Part shown: positions 18,201 to 25,687 of the stretch, piece by piece
Position numbering within the stretch: position 1 is the first letter of the stretch
Layout of the letters: every line of letters begins with the position of its first letter
Assembly: GCF_036181745.1 (NCBI RefSeq)
Contig: NZ_CP108080.1
Coordinates: 6,885,501 to 6,949,500 of the forward strand
Origin: Streptomyces sp. NBC_00259
GTDB lineage: Bacteria > Actinomycetota > Actinomycetes > Streptomycetales > Streptomycetaceae
DNA: 64,000 nucleotides
Reading direction: 5' to 3'
The notes under the pieces: generated by a model
What the model saw: the letters and a program-made list of their open reading frames with translations, nothing else
What the model was told of the DNA's origin: nothing
The model's database searches: none
Translations under genes and position numbers: made by a program

Positions 18201-18321
18201 GCTGCTGAGCGGGGTGATGTCCGGGGTGCTGACCGGGCTGGTGGCCCGGGTGGCCGGGCTGCTGACCGGACGGCTGTCCCGGAAGGTGGCCGGGCTGATG
18301 ACCGGGCTGTACGGGGATCAC
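15286..18321 (-). CDS. NHLP-type bacteriocin export ABC transporter, permease/ATPase
   Basis: The 1011-residue protein fits the NHLP/NHLM bacteriocin export permease-ATPase family. A Gln/Gly/His/Pro-rich low-complexity N-terminus (about 60 residues) is followed by a cNMP-binding-like region, a linker, a six-helix ABC permease (about 530-800) and an ATPase with VGPSGCGKST (Walker A), ISGGQRQRL (signature) and VLFFDEATSALD (Walker B). It has no peptidase domain and probably pairs with the C39-containing ABC protein encoded just before it to form a heteromeric exporter. GTG at 18321 has AAGGAG seven bases upstream, inside the end of the previous gene, leaving only one base between the stop and this start. 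Confidence 0.85.
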   Translation of the reverse strand: MIPVQPGHQPGHLPGQPSGQQPGHPGHQPGQHPGHHPAQQPAQQAAQQAAQQAAQQAGDSGPGPGTAAHPDDTVLAALGGLGQYVDCSGLRSLSLEGPQVLWLVVGGALDLFAVDAVQQGHWHFLGRLETGTLLLGPVEGPQHTLVGRPLQGCVLRRIPLRELHQPAAYGDPWSYQTPYQSQYDSQDGTLSLLEHAFALGVGRGQRVLFEAPLDGRTTDEETVTDDDILWLPVFPGSVQYGAAFSADAAADLLVDGALWQQMVNQQYRLLSGLDRWIERLERAHEDRAAAGIKAGEAVRAGADQALLASIGRSRRAPAARTAGVVSDDAAYAVCRLVASAAGITLAEPAQGGPVDERVGPVERITLASRVRSRAVRLDGTWWRENTGPLVGHRAKSGAPVALLWRRGGYQAVNPATGSRIAVDDDNAEEFEPRAVMFYRPLPERPMSLWRLMRFSLHGSRPDLRSLAIAGLVTVALGALVPIATGKVLGVFVPNAETSLIVQVSVAVMVAGVVSAAFMLLQNLTILRMEGRIESTLQPAVWDRLLRLPTKFFAERSTGELASAAMGISSIRRLLSGVGPVVVQASTVGTMNLLLLLAYSVPLALAAIGMLTVIGTVFLGMGLWQLRWQRRLVELGNKLNNQAFQTLRGLPKLRVAAAESFAYAAWAKQFARSRELHRRAGRIRNLTTVLDAVYLPLCALIMFMLLAGPARGSLTAGEFLTFHTAVTMMLASVTQLTGALVSAAAVLPMFEQIKPVLDEAPEVRGASTQPGELSGAIEARKVSFRYTDDGPLVLDDVSLAVRPGEFVAVVGPSGCGKSTLLRMLIGFDKPGSGSVLYDGQDLAALDQAAVRRQCGVVLQNAQPFTGSILDCICGAEPFTQEEAWEAAEMAGLAEDIRRMPMGMQTMISGGGAISGGQRQRLMIAQALVRRPRVLFFDEATSALDNATQRIVTESTRALRATRVVIAHRLSTVMDADRVIVMAEGRVVQQGPPAQLLADTGGRLHELVRRQML
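18151..18198. repeat. 12-bp tandem repeat in the NHLP ABC gene
   Basis: Four perfect copies of GGCCTGCTGAGC lie end to end, followed by degenerate copies. They encode an Ala-Ala-Gln-Gln repeat in the low-complexity N-terminus. The unit keeps the frame, so copy number could vary harmlessly. Confidence 0.9.
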
Positions 18322-18322
18322 C

Positions 18323-20560
18323 TCAGTGCTCCTTGACCAGTTCGGCGTACGCGCCCCCGCGCGCGACCAGTTCCTCGTGCCGCCCACGCTCCACGACCGT
18401 GCCGTGGTCGAGGACCACGATCTCGTCGCTGTCGCGCACGGTGCTCAGCCGGTGGGCGATCACCACACAGGCGCAGCCGCGCCGCCGCAGATTGTCGATG
18501 ATGAGCTGCTCGGTCTCCGCGTCCAGCGCGCTGGTCACCTCGTCGAGCACCAGCACGCTGGGCCGGCGCACCAGCGCCCGAGCGATCTCCAGCCGCTGCC
18601 GCTGCCCGCCGGAGAAGTTGCGGCCGTCCTGCTCCACGCGGCCGTGGATGCCCCCGGGACGCCGGGCGATCGCCTCGTACAGCGCCGCGTCCTTGAGCGC
18701 GTCGACGACGGCGTCGTCCGGGATCGAGGGGTCCCACAGCGCCACGTTGTCCCGCACGGTGCCCTCGAAGAGGAACAGGTCCTGGTCCACGAAGGAGACC
18801 GAGGCGGCGAGCGCGCCGCGCGGGATCTCCTCGAGGCGCTGCCCGTCGATGCGGATCGTGCCCTCCCAGGGGCTGTAGAGGCCCGCGATCAGCCGGGAGA
18901 CGGTGGACTTGCCGCTGCCCGAGCCGCCGACGAGCGCGACCTGGCGGCCCGGGCCGACCGACAGCGAGAAGCCGGTGAGCAGCGGCTTGTCGAGCGGGCT
19001 GTACCCGAAGGTGATGTCCTCCAGGGTGATGTGGCCCATGAGCCTGCGGGTGCTGGCCGGCGGTTCGGTGCGCGTGTACAGCCCGTCCGCGGGGAAGTTC
19101 TCGACGTCCTTGAGCCGTGCCACGTCGGCGGCGAAGTCCTGGATACGGGACGCCATGCCGTTGAGCCGGGTGATGGGTGCGGTGAAGCGGGTCACCAGGG
19201 CCTGGAAGGCGACGAGCAGACCGATCGAGATATGGCCCTCGACGGCCCGCAGCCCGCCGATCCACAGAATCAGCGCGCTGTTGAGCGTGGCCAGCGTGGG
19301 CGCCACGACGGCGAGCGCCGCGCTCGGCACCCCGAGGCGCTGCTGCTCCTCCAGCGTGGTGGCGTGCTGTCCGGCCCAGCGGCGGAAGTAGCCGTTCTCC
19401 CCGCCGGTGGCCTTCATCGTCTCGATCAGCTGGATACCGGTGTACGAGGTGTTCGTCAGCCGGGCGTTGTCGGCGCGCAGCTTCTGCGTACGGGTCGCCC
19501 GCAGCCGCACCACGACCCGCATCGCGACCACGTTCAGCAGCGCGATCAGCACCCCGATCACGGTGAGCTGGGGATCGTACGTCCACAGCAGCAGCGCGTA
19601 GAGGAGGACGACGATCCCGTCCACCCCGAAGGCGGTGAGATCGCGGGCGAGGGTCTCGGCCACGGCGTCGTTCGACTGCAGCCGCTGGACGAGGTCGGCA
19701 GGGCTGCGCTGGGCGAAGAAGGTCACCGGCAGTCTGAGCAGGTGCCGGAAGAAGCGGGCGCTGCTCAGCGTGGACGAAATGATCCGGCCGCGCAGCAGGT
19801 TCGCCTGTTGCAGCCCGGTCAGCACGGCCGTCAGCGCCACCATCGCGGCCATCGACGCGAAGAGGACCCCGAGCAGGGAGGTCTGACGGCCGACCAGGAA
19901 CATGTCGATGTACGTACGGCTCAGCGCCGGCAGCGCCGCGCCGACCGCGACGAGCAGCAGGCTCGCGAGCAGCGCGGCGAGCATCGTCCCGGTGGTGCCG
20001 CGCAGCCGGGCGGGCACGGAGCGCAGGACGCCGGGCCTGCGGCCGCCGGTGGTGAACCCGTCGCCGGGCTCGAAGACCAGGACCACACCGGTGAAGCTCG
20101 TGTCGAAGTCCTCCGCCGACACGAAACGGCGGCCCTTGTCGGGGTCGTTGATGTGCACGCCGCGGCGGCCGAGGCGGCGCCCCATGCCGTCGTAGACGAC
20201 GTAGTGGTTGAACTCCCAGAACAGGATGGCCGGCGCCTGGACCCCGGCGAGCGCTGCCGGTTCCATCTGCATGCCCTTGGCCTGCAGACCGTAGCTCCGG
20301 GCCGCCTTGAGGATGTTGCTGGCCCGGGAGCCGTCACGGGAGACGCCGCAGGCGATGCGCAGCTCTTCGAGGGGCACGTGCCTGCCGTGGTGGGCGAGGA
20401 CCATGGCGAGCGCGGCGGCGCCGCACTCCACGGCCTCCATCTGGAGCACGGTGGGGGTGCGGACGCTCTTCCGCTTCGCGGGCTTGTGCGGCTTCGGCGC
20501 GCGCCTCGGGTTCGACTGGGGCGCGCGGGCGCGGTGCCGGGTGGGGGACGGGGCGCTCAC
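18323..20560 (-). CDS. C39 peptidase-containing bacteriocin ABC exporter
   Basis: The 745-residue protein cuts and exports a Gly-Gly leader peptide. A basic N-terminal tail leads to a C39 papain-like domain: catalytic Cys in MEAVECGAAALAMVL, His in FNHYVVYDG and Asp in HINDPDKG. Six membrane helices span about 190-480. The ATPase has LVGGSGSGKST, FSGGQRQRL and VLVLDEVTSALD. C39 domains cleave after the double glycine, matching the VSGG of the peptide gene upstream. The GTG start overlaps the stop of the HlyD-type gene as GTGA, and its own stop is one base from the next gene, so the export genes are translated as a coupled set. Confidence 0.92.
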   Translation of the reverse strand: MSAPSPTRHRARAPQSNPRRAPKPHKPAKRKSVRTPTVLQMEAVECGAAALAMVLAHHGRHVPLEELRIACGVSRDGSRASNILKAARSYGLQAKGMQMEPAALAGVQAPAILFWEFNHYVVYDGMGRRLGRRGVHINDPDKGRRFVSAEDFDTSFTGVVLVFEPGDGFTTGGRRPGVLRSVPARLRGTTGTMLAALLASLLLVAVGAALPALSRTYIDMFLVGRQTSLLGVLFASMAAMVALTAVLTGLQQANLLRGRIISSTLSSARFFRHLLRLPVTFFAQRSPADLVQRLQSNDAVAETLARDLTAFGVDGIVVLLYALLLWTYDPQLTVIGVLIALLNVVAMRVVVRLRATRTQKLRADNARLTNTSYTGIQLIETMKATGGENGYFRRWAGQHATTLEEQQRLGVPSAALAVVAPTLATLNSALILWIGGLRAVEGHISIGLLVAFQALVTRFTAPITRLNGMASRIQDFAADVARLKDVENFPADGLYTRTEPPASTRRLMGHITLEDITFGYSPLDKPLLTGFSLSVGPGRQVALVGGSGSGKSTVSRLIAGLYSPWEGTIRIDGQRLEEIPRGALAASVSFVDQDLFLFEGTVRDNVALWDPSIPDDAVVDALKDAALYEAIARRPGGIHGRVEQDGRNFSGGQRQRLEIARALVRRPSVLVLDEVTSALDAETEQLIIDNLRRRGCACVVIAHRLSTVRDSDEIVVLDHGTVVERGRHEELVARGGAYAELVKEH

Positions 20561-21489
20561 GGCAGCAGCCAATCGATCGGACGCTGGTCGGCGAGATGGA
20601 CGGCACCGGTGGCCAGGGTCATGGAGCCGACCGCGTACGGCGGCCCCTCCGAAGACGACCACGCGTAACCCGACTTCGTACCCGACGAGCGCTCCAGCTC
20701 GACCAGGACCGGCAGCGGCCGGCCCTGCCGGGAGAACTGCTCGGCGAGCTGGCCGTCACCGAGGAAACCGGTGATCTGCTGCCGGGTCTGGGAGGTGCGG
20801 CCGACGGCCTTCACACGGCCGCGCAGCACTCCGTACTGCTGCGACGGCACGGACTGCACGGTGAGGTCGACGCGGGCGCCGACGGGGACGGCCGAGCCGT
20901 TGTCGGCCGGAAGGTAGAGCATCGCCATCAGCGGTGCGCGGGCGTCGTCGACGCGTTCCAGGACGGCGACGTTCGCTCCGGTGGTGACGACGGCGCCGAT
21001 GGTGGCGACGAGGGCGGTGACACGGCCCGGGGCGATGGTGCGGACGACGGTGGCGTCCTTGTCGGCGCTGCGGCTCCCGCTCTCCCCCTCGCTGTCGCCG
21101 CCGCTGCCGCCGCCTGTGTCCGTACCGGCGTCGGCGTCGGTGTCGGACTCGGTGCCGGAGTCCGCGCCGCTCCCGCCCTGTGCCCCGGCGGTACGCACCT
21201 TCAGCAGCGGAGCACCCGCCGGGAGGCGTTTGCCCTCTTCCGCGAGCACTTCGGTCACCTGCCCCGCGACCGGACTCTGCAGGACATAACTGCCCTGTGC
21301 GTGCGTAAGAATGCCGGGTGCGCGAACAGTGGACGAAACGGATCCATTGACCGCCCACAAAGTAGCCGCTGCCATCGCGACCACGGTGACCGTGAGGACG
21401 AGCCAGCCCTGCGGGCGGGCGAATCGCACCGGCAGATCTATTTCTTCGGGCGATTGCAGCTTGGAAAGGGCCTTCTGGCGGAACTGCAC
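20557..21489 (-). CDS. HlyD-family bacteriocin secretion protein
   Basis: This 310-residue membrane-fusion-type adaptor has a short cytoplasmic N-terminus, one membrane helix (GWLVLTVTVVAMAAATLWAV, about 28-47) and an extracytoplasmic lipoyl/barrel region (GSYVLQSPVAGQVTEVLAEEG). A 40-residue Gly/Ser/Asp/Thr tract replaces the usual coiled-coil hairpin between the lipoyl halves, as expected where there is no outer membrane to reach. NHLM-type HlyD proteins accompany the two ABC proteins found downstream. GTG at 21489 has GAGGGA eight bases upstream. The stop overlaps the peptidase-transporter start. Confidence 0.87.
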   Translation of the reverse strand: MQFRQKALSKLQSPEEIDLPVRFARPQGWLVLTVTVVAMAAATLWAVNGSVSSTVRAPGILTHAQGSYVLQSPVAGQVTEVLAEEGKRLPAGAPLLKVRTAGAQGGSGADSGTESDTDADAGTDTGGGSGGDSEGESGSRSADKDATVVRTIAPGRVTALVATIGAVVTTGANVAVLERVDDARAPLMAMLYLPADNGSAVPVGARVDLTVQSVPSQQYGVLRGRVKAVGRTSQTRQQITGFLGDGQLAEQFSRQGRPLPVLVELERSSGTKSGYAWSSSEGPPYAVGSMTLATGAVHLADQRPIDWLLP

Positions 21490-21540
21490 GTAACTCTTCC
21501 CTCGACTGCATATGTCCGGGTCAGGGGGTGAAAAGAGCGA

Positions 21541-21573
21541 TGAGCCCCGGAACGGGGAAGGTTCCGGGGCTCA
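21541..21573 (-). terminator. Strong hairpin between precursor and export genes (attenuator)
   Basis: Perfect 13-bp arms, TGAGCCCCGGAAC and GTTCCGGGGCTCA, enclose a seven-base loop, 12 bases past the precursor stop and 51 bases before the HlyD start. A leaky terminator here would give many peptide transcripts and fewer exporter transcripts. Confidence 0.8.
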
Positions 21574-21585
21574 CACGGGTGGTGC

Positions 21586-21813
21586 TCAGAGACCGGCGAC
21601 GAGACCGGTGACCGCGCCGGTGTTCAGGCCGGTGGCGCCCTCGACGGTGCCGACGGCCGTGCCGACGATGCCGGAGACCGGGACGATGCCGTCAACGGTG
21701 GAGGTCAGGCCGGACACCGCACCGGCGGCAATGGCGCTGCTCAGGCCGCCGGAGACGTTGTCGAGGTCGGCGTCGGAGATCTCAGCGGTCTCGACCTGGG
21801 GGGTGAAGTTCAT
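21586..21813 (-). CDS. Gly-Gly leader bacteriocin-like precursor peptide
   Basis: The 75-residue product looks like a secreted peptide precursor. The acidic 23-residue leader ends in DLDNVSGG, the double-glycine site for C39 peptidases. The predicted mature peptide is 52 residues, strongly hydrophobic, has Ala, Gly, Val, Thr, no Cys, and only two acidic residues. Glycines recur every fourth position (core residues 8/12, 28/32/36 and 39/43/47/51), a glycine-zipper pattern known from pore-forming and membrane-packing helices. No modification enzyme is seen nearby, so it may act unmodified. The ATG at 21813 has AAGGGAAG nine bases upstream; ATG codons at 21831 and 21846 are less likely. It heads the export operon. 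Confidence 0.85.
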   Translation of the reverse strand: MNFTPQVETAEISDADLDNVSGGLSSAIAAGAVSGLTSTVDGIVPVSGIVGTAVGTVEGATGLNTGAVTGLVAGL

Positions 21814-22286
21814 GATGAAGCTTCCCTTCATGTGGATATATCTCAAAGGTCACGGCCGGCCCCGCCGGAAAACGATCCGGCCGCGTCGGCGGGAGTGCGG
21901 ATCCCCAATAAATCGAGGACCCTCGGCGCAACTCCCGCAGTGCGCAGGATCAAAGCACGCCGACGCACCGCTCAGCCAATCCACGGACGCCCGGTCCGCG
22001 CCTGCTCCGTCATGTAACTAAGTTCAGGTGCAGGCGCGTCCACGTATAGGTGCCGACTCCTTCACAAACTTCACCTGCTCAGTTCCGTTCGGGTGGAACG
22101 GCCCGGCGGAGCGGAATCGGACACTCCGGCCCCAATGGACTGCCAAGCCGCCAACCCCGCGGTGCGCACTGAGTCCCGGTCAGCCGCTGTGCATCGGTTG
22201 AGTGTTCGGTGTGCAGGTTTGCGGAAGACTCTGTTCCGGTCAGGGTCACGGTCGCCCCGGCCGGCCCTGCGACCGCGCGCAGGCCG
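21814..22286. other. Gene-free region upstream of the precursor, 473 bp
   Basis: This relatively AT-rich gap should hold the precursor promoter on the minus strand, but I could not fix a -35/-10 pair. TATACG around 22044-22049 on the minus strand is one -10 candidate. CAGGTG (22025-22030) and CACCTG (22072-22077) form an inverted pair, and TTCAC repeats after AAAC near 22061-22074. A short open frame here is discussed among the rejected items. Confidence 0.6.
22263..22285 (-). terminator. Terminator of the sigma-CAP gene
   Basis: A hairpin with GGCC(C)TGCG and CGCAGGCC arms begins two bases after the stop codon. It separates the NUDIX/sigma-CAP unit from the bacteriocin operon. Confidence 0.6.
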
Positions 22287-23939
22287 TCACATCGCCGTAC
22301 CGAACGCCTGCGTCCACCACGGCCCGCCGGAGGCGTCGTGGATGCCCACGCCGAGCTCCTTGAAGGAGCAGTTGAGGATGTTCGCGCGGTGGCCCGGGCT
22401 GTTCATCCACGAGTCCATCACCGACGCCGGGCTCTGCTGGCCCCTCGCGATGTTCTCCCCGTACGTGCTCCACCGGTAGCCGGCCGCGGTGATCCGGTCG
22501 CCCGGATCGGTCCCGTCAGGGCTGGTGTGGTCGAAGAAGCCGCGGGCCGCCATGTCCGCCGAGTGGCGCTGCGCCGCCGCCGCGAGTTGGTCGTTGCCGC
22601 GCAACGGGCCGCATCCCGCCTTGGAACGCTCGGCGTTGACCAGGGCGAGCACCTGCTCGGCGTCGCCGCTCGGCAGCACCGGCTCCGGATCGGGCTGCTC
22701 GGGAGTCGGCTTCGGCCTGGGCTTCGCCGTGCTCGGCTTGGGCTTCGGCTTGGCCGTCTTGCTCGCGCTCGGTGTGGGGCTGGGGGAGGGCGAGGGGGAG
22801 GCGGAGAGCGACGGGGAAGGGGACGTCGACCCCGAGGGCGACGGGAGCAGCGGGGAGGCCGGGGCCGCGGCGGTGGAGGGCGCCTCCTCGGACTCCGAGG
22901 GGCCGATGACGAGATGGGCCGCGCCACCGCCGGTGACGAGCACGGCGACCGCGGCCGCCACGGCCGCGGTTCGGCGGCGCCGGCGCGCCCGGTCCAGCCG
23001 GGCCTGGGTACGTGAGCCGGCTCCCGGCGCGTGACCGGCTCCGGGAGCGTGACCGGCTCCCGGCGCGTGGCCCGGCCCCGAGCCGTGACCGGACCGAGGG
23101 GCGCCGCCGGATCCCGGGGCGTGGCCGTGGGCCGTGGTGACCATGTCCGGTGCCGTGCCGAACGCGCTGAGCGACGCCGCCAGCGGCACGAGGGCGAGGC
23201 CCACGAGAAGACCCTCGGCGGGCACCAGCCCCGACCAGTGCCCCGCGCACACCGTGCAGCCGCGGGCGTGGCGGGCCAGGCGCTTGCGCCACAGGGCCGA
23301 GGGCATGCCGTCCCATCCGGCGACGATCGGCTCCAGCAGTACACAGCGAGGGTCGGCGGAGAGGGCACGGACCACCACACGGGCCGTCTCCAGTTGAGCC
23401 TTCATCCGCTGCACCCGTACCGCCGTGTGCTGCGGGGACAGTTCCAGCGCGGTGGCGACCTCCGCCCGTGACAGCTGCCCGGCGGCCTCCAGCCACCACA
23501 GGGACAGCAGCGCGCGGTCGTCCTCGTCCAGCCAGCGGGTGGCCTCGGCGGTCTCGCGGCGCTGGCCGGAGAGCCCGAGGCGGGTGATGGTGAGGTCCAC
23601 GAAGTCCGCGCCGGGATCGACGACGTCGTACGCGTCGTCCAGGGCGCCGCCGCCGGGTATCGCGCCCGTGCGGCGCTCTCTCCAGTGGCCGCGTATCTGA
23701 TTCATCGTGATGGCGACCAGCCAGCTGCGGAAGTTCTCCGGGCTGCGCAGCCCGTCCAGGCCGCCGAGGACGCGCAGCATGGTCTCCTGCACCACGTCGT
23801 CCACATCGGCGTGGCCGTTCAGGGCGCGGCCCACGATGTTGTAGACCAGCGGAAGGTACTCGGCGACGAGCCGGTCCTGCGCCTGCTGGTCACCGGCCTG
23901 TGCCGCCATGATCACCGCGGCTTCGCGTTCGCTGCTCAC
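22287..23939 (-). CDS. ECF sigma factor fused through the membrane to a CAP domain
   Basis: One 550-residue chain joins regulator and ectodomain. Sigma region 2 spans about 24-90 (DVDDVVQETMLRVL, FRSWLVAITMNQIRGHWR) and region 4 about 135-190 (LSRAEVATALELSPQHTAVRVQRMK). A zinc-finger-like HxxxCxxC (RHARGCTVC, 224-231) resembles an anti-sigma module. After a GHAPGAG-repeat linker, a membrane helix lies at 324-346, then a Ser/Pro and Lys/Pro stalk, and a CAP/SCP domain at 426-550 with FFDHTSPDG, YGENIARG and SWMNSPGHRANILN. The sigma part would be inside and CAP outside. GTG 23939 overlaps the NUDIX stop as GTGA, which supports this start over ATG 23909. Release by proteolysis or regulation by ligand is inference. 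Confidence 0.87.
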   Translation of the reverse strand: MSSEREAAVIMAAQAGDQQAQDRLVAEYLPLVYNIVGRALNGHADVDDVVQETMLRVLGGLDGLRSPENFRSWLVAITMNQIRGHWRERRTGAIPGGGALDDAYDVVDPGADFVDLTITRLGLSGQRRETAEATRWLDEDDRALLSLWWLEAAGQLSRAEVATALELSPQHTAVRVQRMKAQLETARVVVRALSADPRCVLLEPIVAGWDGMPSALWRKRLARHARGCTVCAGHWSGLVPAEGLLVGLALVPLAASLSAFGTAPDMVTTAHGHAPGSGGAPRSGHGSGPGHAPGAGHAPGAGHAPGAGSRTQARLDRARRRRRTAAVAAAVAVLVTGGGAAHLVIGPSESEEAPSTAAAPASPLLPSPSGSTSPSPSLSASPSPSPSPTPSASKTAKPKPKPSTAKPRPKPTPEQPDPEPVLPSGDAEQVLALVNAERSKAGCGPLRGNDQLAAAAQRHSADMAARGFFDHTSPDGTDPGDRITAAGYRWSTYGENIARGQQSPASVMDSWMNSPGHRANILNCSFKELGVGIHDASGGPWWTQAFGTAM

Positions 23940-24502
23940 GCTGTGTCCACTCTCTTCCTGGGCTGGGGCGTGTCTCCTCCGACAGAGGGGAGACGCCCTT
24001 CCTCCGCCCCGATAACAGAAATCGGATAGGAGTACGCACGGACGGCCGGAAGTGTTAGATCGGACCGCCAGGCGCGCAGGACCGCGGCGGACGGCTCGAA
24101 CAGTTCGGCCGGCACGGTTTCGGGCCGGTGCCACTGCCAGCGCAGGATCTTGTCCGGTTCGGTGACCTCCGGCTCACCTTCCACACCCGTGACCAGACCC
24201 GCGGCCGAGATCCGGCTCACGCCGCGCTCGCCGTCGACGACCACGGCGACGATCGTCACGTCCTCCGCCCGGACCCGCAGCGACGTCTCCTCGGCCAGCT
24301 CCCTGGCCCCCGCCCGCTCGAAGCTCTCACCCGGGTCGACCTTGCCGCCGGGCAACTCCCAGCGGCCGCCCGGCGCGAGCCCGAGGAGGATCCGGCCACC
24401 CGGGTCGACGACGATCATGCCGACGCCGACCACGCCGTTGGGGACGGGGAACGCGCGTGCGGGGCGCTCGGCGGGAGCGGGGTTCGCGGAGGGAGTCACC
24501 AT
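23936..24502 (-). CDS. NUDIX hydrolase
   Basis: The 188-residue protein has a complete NUDIX box, GGKVDPGESFERAGARELAEE, following GRWELP, so it should hydrolyse a nucleoside diphosphate linked to some group X. The substrate cannot be read from the sequence; MutT-type sanitising of oxidised nucleotides is one option. The C-terminal 60 residues are outside the domain. ATG at 24502 is preferred over upstream frame starts because it precedes the conserved part closely, although no good ribosome site is visible. Its stop overlaps the start of the sigma-CAP gene, so the two are co-translated. Confidence 0.82.
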   Translation of the reverse strand: MVTPSANPAPAERPARAFPVPNGVVGVGMIVVDPGGRILLGLAPGGRWELPGGKVDPGESFERAGARELAEETSLRVRAEDVTIVAVVVDGERGVSRISAAGLVTGVEGEPEVTEPDKILRWQWHRPETVPAELFEPSAAVLRAWRSDLTLPAVRAYSYPISVIGAEEGRLPSVGGDTPQPRKRVDTA

Positions 24503-24767
24503 GGGTGGGATCGTATGGGGTTTCGAATAGCCGCAGTGAAGTACCCGGCACGGTCTGCCGACGGGGCGCATGCGGCAGGGCCGCGACGTCGCCGCTGCGG
24601 AGCTGTTCGGCGAAGAGGGCGACGGTCAACGTGAGCTGGGGTCCGTAGGTGGCGGACCGGGCGATGCGTCACACTCCCGGCACATCGCACCCGACCTGGA
24701 CGCGTGGGTACGCGGCGTCCTCTCCCGCACACGGCTGCGCATCCGCGTCCGGCCCGGGGCGGCTCTG
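24503..24767. other. Gene-free stretch, 265 bp
   Basis: No open frame here looks coding by codon use or family pattern. The gap holds the upstream region of the NUDIX gene. Confidence 0.5.
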
Positions 24768-25529
24768 TCAGGTGGTGTCAGTGCGTCCGTCCCGTGGACC
24801 GAAGGCTGCGAGAGCATCGGCATCGGTTGCCTGCGCTCGGAGGAAGTAGTCGGCCCACTGGGTGATTTCGGGATAGGAGGAGTCCTGGGTCACGTGGGTG
24901 ATCGCGGTCTCGATGTCGAAGTCCGTGGTCCGCAGTTCGACGCCGGGACCCAGGAGCGCCCAGTGGGCTCCGGTGCGCCCGTAGGGCATGCCGACGCTGC
25001 CGGGGTTGATGACGAGCCGGCCGTGGACGAGGCGGACGAACGGCATGTGGGTGTGGCCGAGGACCACCGTGCGGACGTCGGCGTCGAGCTCGCTGAGGAC
25101 TTCTTGCCAGCGGTCGAGGCGGGAGTCGACCAGGACGACTTCCGCGTCGTCCCGAGGGGTGGCGTGGCAGAACAGGACTTCCCCCAGGCCTCGCAGGGGC
25201 AGGGAGAGCGATCGTGGCAAGCGGGCGAGGAGTTCGAGATGGTCCGCGCGTAGTCGCTCGGCAGCCCAGGGAGCGATCGGGTCCGGGATGGTGTCGCGCA
25301 GGCCGCGGCGGTACTCGAGGAGCTCGCGGTCGGCGTTCCCGCTGACCCAGGCGATACGGTCGCCAAGGGCGGTCAGCAGGTCCAGTACCTGGGCCGGTTG
25401 CGGGCCGGCGGTGATGTCGCCGGTGAGCACGATGCGGTCCGCGGCGCGCACCTCCGGTTCGTCGAGCACTGCCTCCAGAGCGGGCAGGACTCCGCGAATG
25501 TCGGACAGGACGGCTACTCGCTCGAGCAT
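24768..25529 (-). CDS. Metallophosphoesterase, YfcE/MJ0936-like, with altered first motif
   Basis: The 253-residue protein has the calcineurin-like phosphoesterase order of motifs: AVLSDIRGVLPAL, LTGDITAGPQP, WVSGNADRELL, LFCHATP and VVLGHTHMPFVR. The first motif normally reads SDxHGN; here SDIRG lacks the metal-binding His, and the later motifs are intact. It could be a phosphodiesterase with changed metal binding. The strain's second phosphoesterase is encoded just upstream, from a different subfamily. ATG at 25529 is chosen; a GTG two codons earlier is also possible. Confidence 0.8.
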   Translation of the reverse strand: MLERVAVLSDIRGVLPALEAVLDEPEVRAADRIVLTGDITAGPQPAQVLDLLTALGDRIAWVSGNADRELLEYRRGLRDTIPDPIAPWAAERLRADHLELLARLPRSLSLPLRGLGEVLFCHATPRDDAEVVLVDSRLDRWQEVLSELDADVRTVVLGHTHMPFVRLVHGRLVINPGSVGMPYGRTGAHWALLGPGVELRTTDFDIETAITHVTQDSSYPEITQWADYFLRAQATDADALAAFGPRDGRTDTT

Positions 25530-25687
25530 GGTCACTACTGTGGAACGACGCCCGCCCGGTGGGGAATCATTCCGCTCCCCGCGTAGCCCGAGGTGTCTCG
25601 CGGCACCGGACCGTCGTCCCGGAGAGCGGTGGCGGGTGGCCGGACGGAGTCCACGGTCTTCCTTACCGTCCTCGACGAGCCGCCGGC

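Noticed and set aside
18326..20668. A 780-codon open frame on the + strand
   Set aside because: It is antisense to the C39 peptidase-ABC exporter and has no recognisable motif.
21586..21813. Lanthipeptide or thiopeptide identity for the precursor
   Set aside because: The core has no cysteine and no LanM, LanB/C or YcaO enzyme is in the window.
21843..21968. A 41-codon minus-strand frame just upstream of the bacteriocin precursor, with a TTA codon
   Set aside because: Third-position GC is low for this genome and there is no ribosome site. A TTA codon would have been notable for bldA control, but the frame is probably not coding.
23034..23080. CRISPR-like short repeats
   Set aside because: These 18-bp units encode the GHAPGA repeats of the sigma-CAP linker. 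They are in frame, without spacers or cas genes.
24503..24767. Small proteins of about 60 residues on either strand
   Set aside because: None has coding-type codon use, a ribosome site or any family pattern.
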